A DNA stretch of 64,000 nt, from the NCBI RefSeq assembly GCF_013386585.1, contig NZ_JACARO010000070.1, forward strand, positions 1 to 64,000. Reading direction: 5' to 3'. Source of the DNA: Pseudomonas sp. P7548 (GTDB lineage: Bacteria; Pseudomonadota; Gammaproteobacteria; Pseudomonadales; Pseudomonadaceae). The notes beneath the pieces were generated by a model, which was given only the letters and a program-made list of their open reading frames with translations, was not told the origin of the DNA and did not search any database. The translations under genes were made by a program, and so were the position numbers. Every line of letters begins with the position of its first letter. The first letter of the stretch is position 1. This document shows, one piece after another, positions 63,441 to 64,000 of this stretch.

Positions 63441-63917
63441 ATGACCCTGAAGACCATCGAAGGTACCTTCATCGCCCCCAAAGGCCGCTACGCCCTGGTG
63501 GTTGGCCGCTTCAACAGCTTCGTTGTTGAAAGCCTGGTAAGCGGTGCCGTGGACGCCCTGGTTCGCCACGGTGTGAGCGAAAGCGACATCACCCTGATCC
63601 GTGCCCCTGGCGCCTTCGAAATTCCACTGGTTGCGCAAAAAGTTGCTCAACAGGGTGAATACGCGGCAATCATCGCCCTGGGCGCGGTCATTCGTGGCGG
63701 TACCCCGCACTTCGAATACGTGGCGGGCGAGTGCACCAAGGGCCTGGCCCAGGTGTCCATGGAGTTCGGCGTGCCGGTTGCGTTCGGCGTACTGACCGTT
63801 GATTCCATCGAGCAAGCCATCGAACGTTCCGGCACCAAGGCCGGTAACAAAGGCGCTGAAGCTGCCCTGTCCGCCCTGGAAATGGTCAGCCTGCTGTCGC
63901 AGTTGGAGGCCAAGTGA
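63441..63917 (+). CDS. ribH: RibH, 6,7-dimethyl-8-ribityllumazine synthase
   Basis: 158 residues. Condenses the RibB and RibD products to lumazine. Substrate-binding segments FNSFVVESLVSGAVDAL, GAFEIP and GAVIRGGTPHFEYVAGE (catalytic His) are intact. Stop overlaps nusB by 4 nt (GTGA). Confidence 0.97.
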   Translation: MTLKTIEGTFIAPKGRYALVVGRFNSFVVESLVSGAVDALVRHGVSESDITLIRAPGAFEIPLVAQKVAQQGEYAAIIALGAVIRGGTPHFEYVAGECTKGLAQVSMEFGVPVAFGVLTVDSIEQAIERSGTKAGNKGAEAALSALEMVSLLSQLEAK

Positions 63918-64000
63918 TTTCCGACGAGAGCGATCGTTTCAACCCGCGCGAGCCACGCCCAGCCGATGCTGGCAAGCCGTCCAAGAACGAGAAGCGTCGC
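63914..64000 (+). CDS. nusB: NusB, transcription antitermination factor (partial, N-terminus only)
   Basis: Starts at GTG 63914 inside the ribH stop and runs off the window after 29 codons. MISDESDRFNPREPRPADAG matches the extended N-terminus of Pseudomonas NusB. The rest, including the RNA-binding helical bundle, lies outside. ribH-nusB adjacency is widely conserved; NusB acts in rRNA antitermination together with S10. Confidence 0.93.
   Translation, partial: MISDESDRFNPREPRPADAGKPSKNEKRR

Overview
The window is a stretch of a Pseudomonas chromosome, most likely from the P. fluorescens complex. The evidence is the 5S rRNA sequence, the birA-coaX-SPOR-tRNA-secE-nusG-rplKAJL-rpoBC-str-S10-spc-alpha-katA-ftnA-uvrA-yajR-ssb order, the near-identity of many proteins to what I remember of P. 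aeruginosa PAO1, and the GTGGGAGC-type REP palindromes that are abundant in P. fluorescens relatives. No database search was possible; family names come from recognition of motifs and gene order.

Region 1 (1-3180) holds the distal end of an rRNA operon (5S plus terminator), birA, coaX, a small membrane SPOR-like protein, and tRNAs Tyr(GTA), Gly(TCC), Thr(GGT) and Trp(CCA). Tandem sigma70-type promoters with GC-rich discriminators precede the tRNAs. A tuf gene is expected between tRNA-Thr and tRNA-Trp in the arrangement I know from PAO1, but it is absent here.

Region 2 (3180-33490) is the transcription/translation core: secE-nusG, rplKA, rplJL-rpoBC, the str operon (rpsL-rpsG-fusA-tuf), and S10-spc-alpha (rpsJ to rplQ, including secY, rpmJ and rpoA). 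It contains promoter-like sequences with 17-bp spacers before rpsL, rpsJ, rpsH and rpsM, and terminator-like hairpins after nusG, rplL, tuf, rpsN and rplQ, so the long cluster looks divided into several transcription units.

Region 3 (33490-41800) is katA, a non-haem ferritin (ftnA, formerly bfrA), uvrA on the minus strand with a TTG start and a possible LexA box, a YajR-type MFS exporter, ssb, and a LysR regulator.

Region 4 (41800-52960) is accessory: trans-aconitate methyltransferase, a divergent isochorismatase-type hydrolase/GlxA-type regulator pair, a DUF3182 ATP-grasp-like protein overlapping an alpha/beta hydrolase behind a possible sigma54 promoter, a ybhP-clsB-ybhN-like phospholipid cluster, an MscS-family channel, and an RmlD-like protein lacking the usual catalytic pair.

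Region 5 (52960-59935) contains an OmpW/OprG porin and a four-gene set (DUF2796 His-rich periplasmic protein, ABC ATPase, FtsX-like permease, DUF3299 protein) that matches the zinc-limitation-responsive ZrgA-type system. A candidate Zur box lies upstream. A small uncharacterised protein, a CnoX-type thioredoxin, a methyltransferase and a YbaY-like lipoprotein follow. Six REPIN-type inverted REP doublets lie between 46.2 and 58.7 kb, including one nested element and one inside the zinc operon; none was seen in the first 46 kb.

Region 6 (59935-64000) is nrdR-ribD-ribC-ribB-ribH-nusB (partial), the riboflavin/lumazine pathway. The RibB protein carries a C-terminal GTP-cyclohydrolase-like domain that lacks the zinc cysteines.

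Most of the window is conserved housekeeping sequence. I do not see a clearly new defence, secretion or mobile system. The least explained parts are the DUF3182-hydrolase pair, the zinc operon with its internal REPIN and small divergent partner, and the nested REPIN.
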